Shown piece by piece: positions 63,800-64,000 of a stretch of 64,000 nucleotides of DNA (the first letter of the stretch is position 1; every line of letters begins with the position of its first letter). Position numbers and translations under genes: made by a program. Below the pieces are notes generated by a model. The model was not told the DNA's origin. It saw only the letters and a program-made list of their open reading frames with translations, and made no database searches. The stretch comes from Sporolactobacillus nakayamae (lineage in GTDB: Bacteria; Bacillota; Bacilli; Bacillales; Sporolactobacillaceae): NCBI RefSeq assembly GCF_900113325.1, contig NZ_FOOY01000017.1, positions 1 through 64,000 of the forward strand, in the 5' to 3' direction.

Positions 63800-64000
63800 T
63801 TATTCCCATGGCTTCTTCAGCGTCAGGTTTTTCGTAAATTTTTTTGTTTCCTGTCTTCGTGCTCTACGGCTCAAATAACGCTTTTCTGCACTTCCAAATA
63901 AAAGCTGTTCTTCCTCACTCTCAGGACTCACTTTCGGTACCGGCACAGGCCTGCCGTTATCACCGATCGCGACGAACGTTAGAAAACAAGTCGTACACAA
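63800..64000 (-). CDS. YkhA-like acyl-CoA thioesterase, C-terminal part (cut by window edge)
   Basis: The last 66 residues only. LCTTCFLTFVAIGDNGRPVP is followed by VPKVSPESEEEQLLFGSAEK and a basic tail with YLSRRARRQETKK. This matches the end of hotdog-fold acyl-CoA hydrolases such as YkhA. The catalytic Asp and N-terminus are beyond the edge, so the first listed residue is not a real start. Confidence 0.75.
   Translation of the reverse strand: MCTTCFLTFVAIGDNGRPVPVPKVSPESEEEQLLFGSAEKRYLSRRARRQETKKFTKNLTLKKPWE

Overview
The window looks like chromosomal DNA of a spore-forming member of the Bacillales. Four things point there: a YjcZ-type sporulation peptide, a YppG-like protein, FabL together with FabH/FabF, and an mdx maltodextrin locus ordered much as in Bacillus subtilis. 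A pyruvate:ferredoxin oxidoreductase and a secreted S53 acid protease suggest a facultatively anaerobic, acid-tolerant relative such as the Sporolactobacillaceae. That placement is inference from gene content only.

Layout. 1-470 holds the N-terminal end of an IS4-type transposase cut by the window edge. 472-2724 is fabH-fabF behind a FapR-like operator. 2938-7442 holds a YppG-like protein, a Rossmann-fold protein, a 0.34-kb hairpin-rich repeat element, two Fe-S biogenesis-type proteins, the sugar ATPase MsmX and a PucR-type regulator. 7655-18508 is a complete maltose/maltodextrin locus: regulator mdxR, alpha-glucosidase malL, maltogenic amylase mdxD, ABC transporter mdxEFG, maltose phosphorylase mdxK and beta-phosphoglucomutase pgcM. 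MsmX probably energises MdxEFG. The same 14-bp operator lies upstream of malL and mdxE, and CcpA (cre) sites sit at msmX, mdxE and mdxR. 18509-29328 carries nagE, a kumamolisin-like protease, asparagine synthetase, a lysozyme-like enzyme, an ABC-F gene with an attenuator leader, a decayed Rpn nuclease and two copies of a 0.27-kb repeat. 29329-41120 has a YitT protein, a TetR operon, nifJ, and an LnrLMN-like exporter divergent from a two-component system.

41209-55039 is the DNA end-processing operon addB-addA-sbcD-sbcC, transcribed leftward behind a predicted LexA box. An IS607-family element (tnpA plus tnpB) is inserted between sbcD and sbcC. 55252-64000 is housekeeping: thiamine-binding protein, cyclophilin, PAP2 phosphatase, OsmC protein, fabL, sodC, mscL with a zinc-ribbon tail, Nudix hydrolase, a PC4-like protein with LexA-like boxes in its promoter, menA, an FMN riboswitch driving ribU, yjcZ, and the C-terminal end of a YkhA-like thioesterase.

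The most interesting non-coding structures are the ABC-F attenuator (28225-28445), the GTCCT-hairpin element (4093-4430), the AAGCGGA repeat pair (18866-19136 and 29013-29285), the 20-bp palindrome between the LNR-like operons (39324-39343) and the IS607 insertion junctions in sbcDC. Start codons were chosen by ribosome-binding site and family alignment, so several genes are shorter than their longest open frame.
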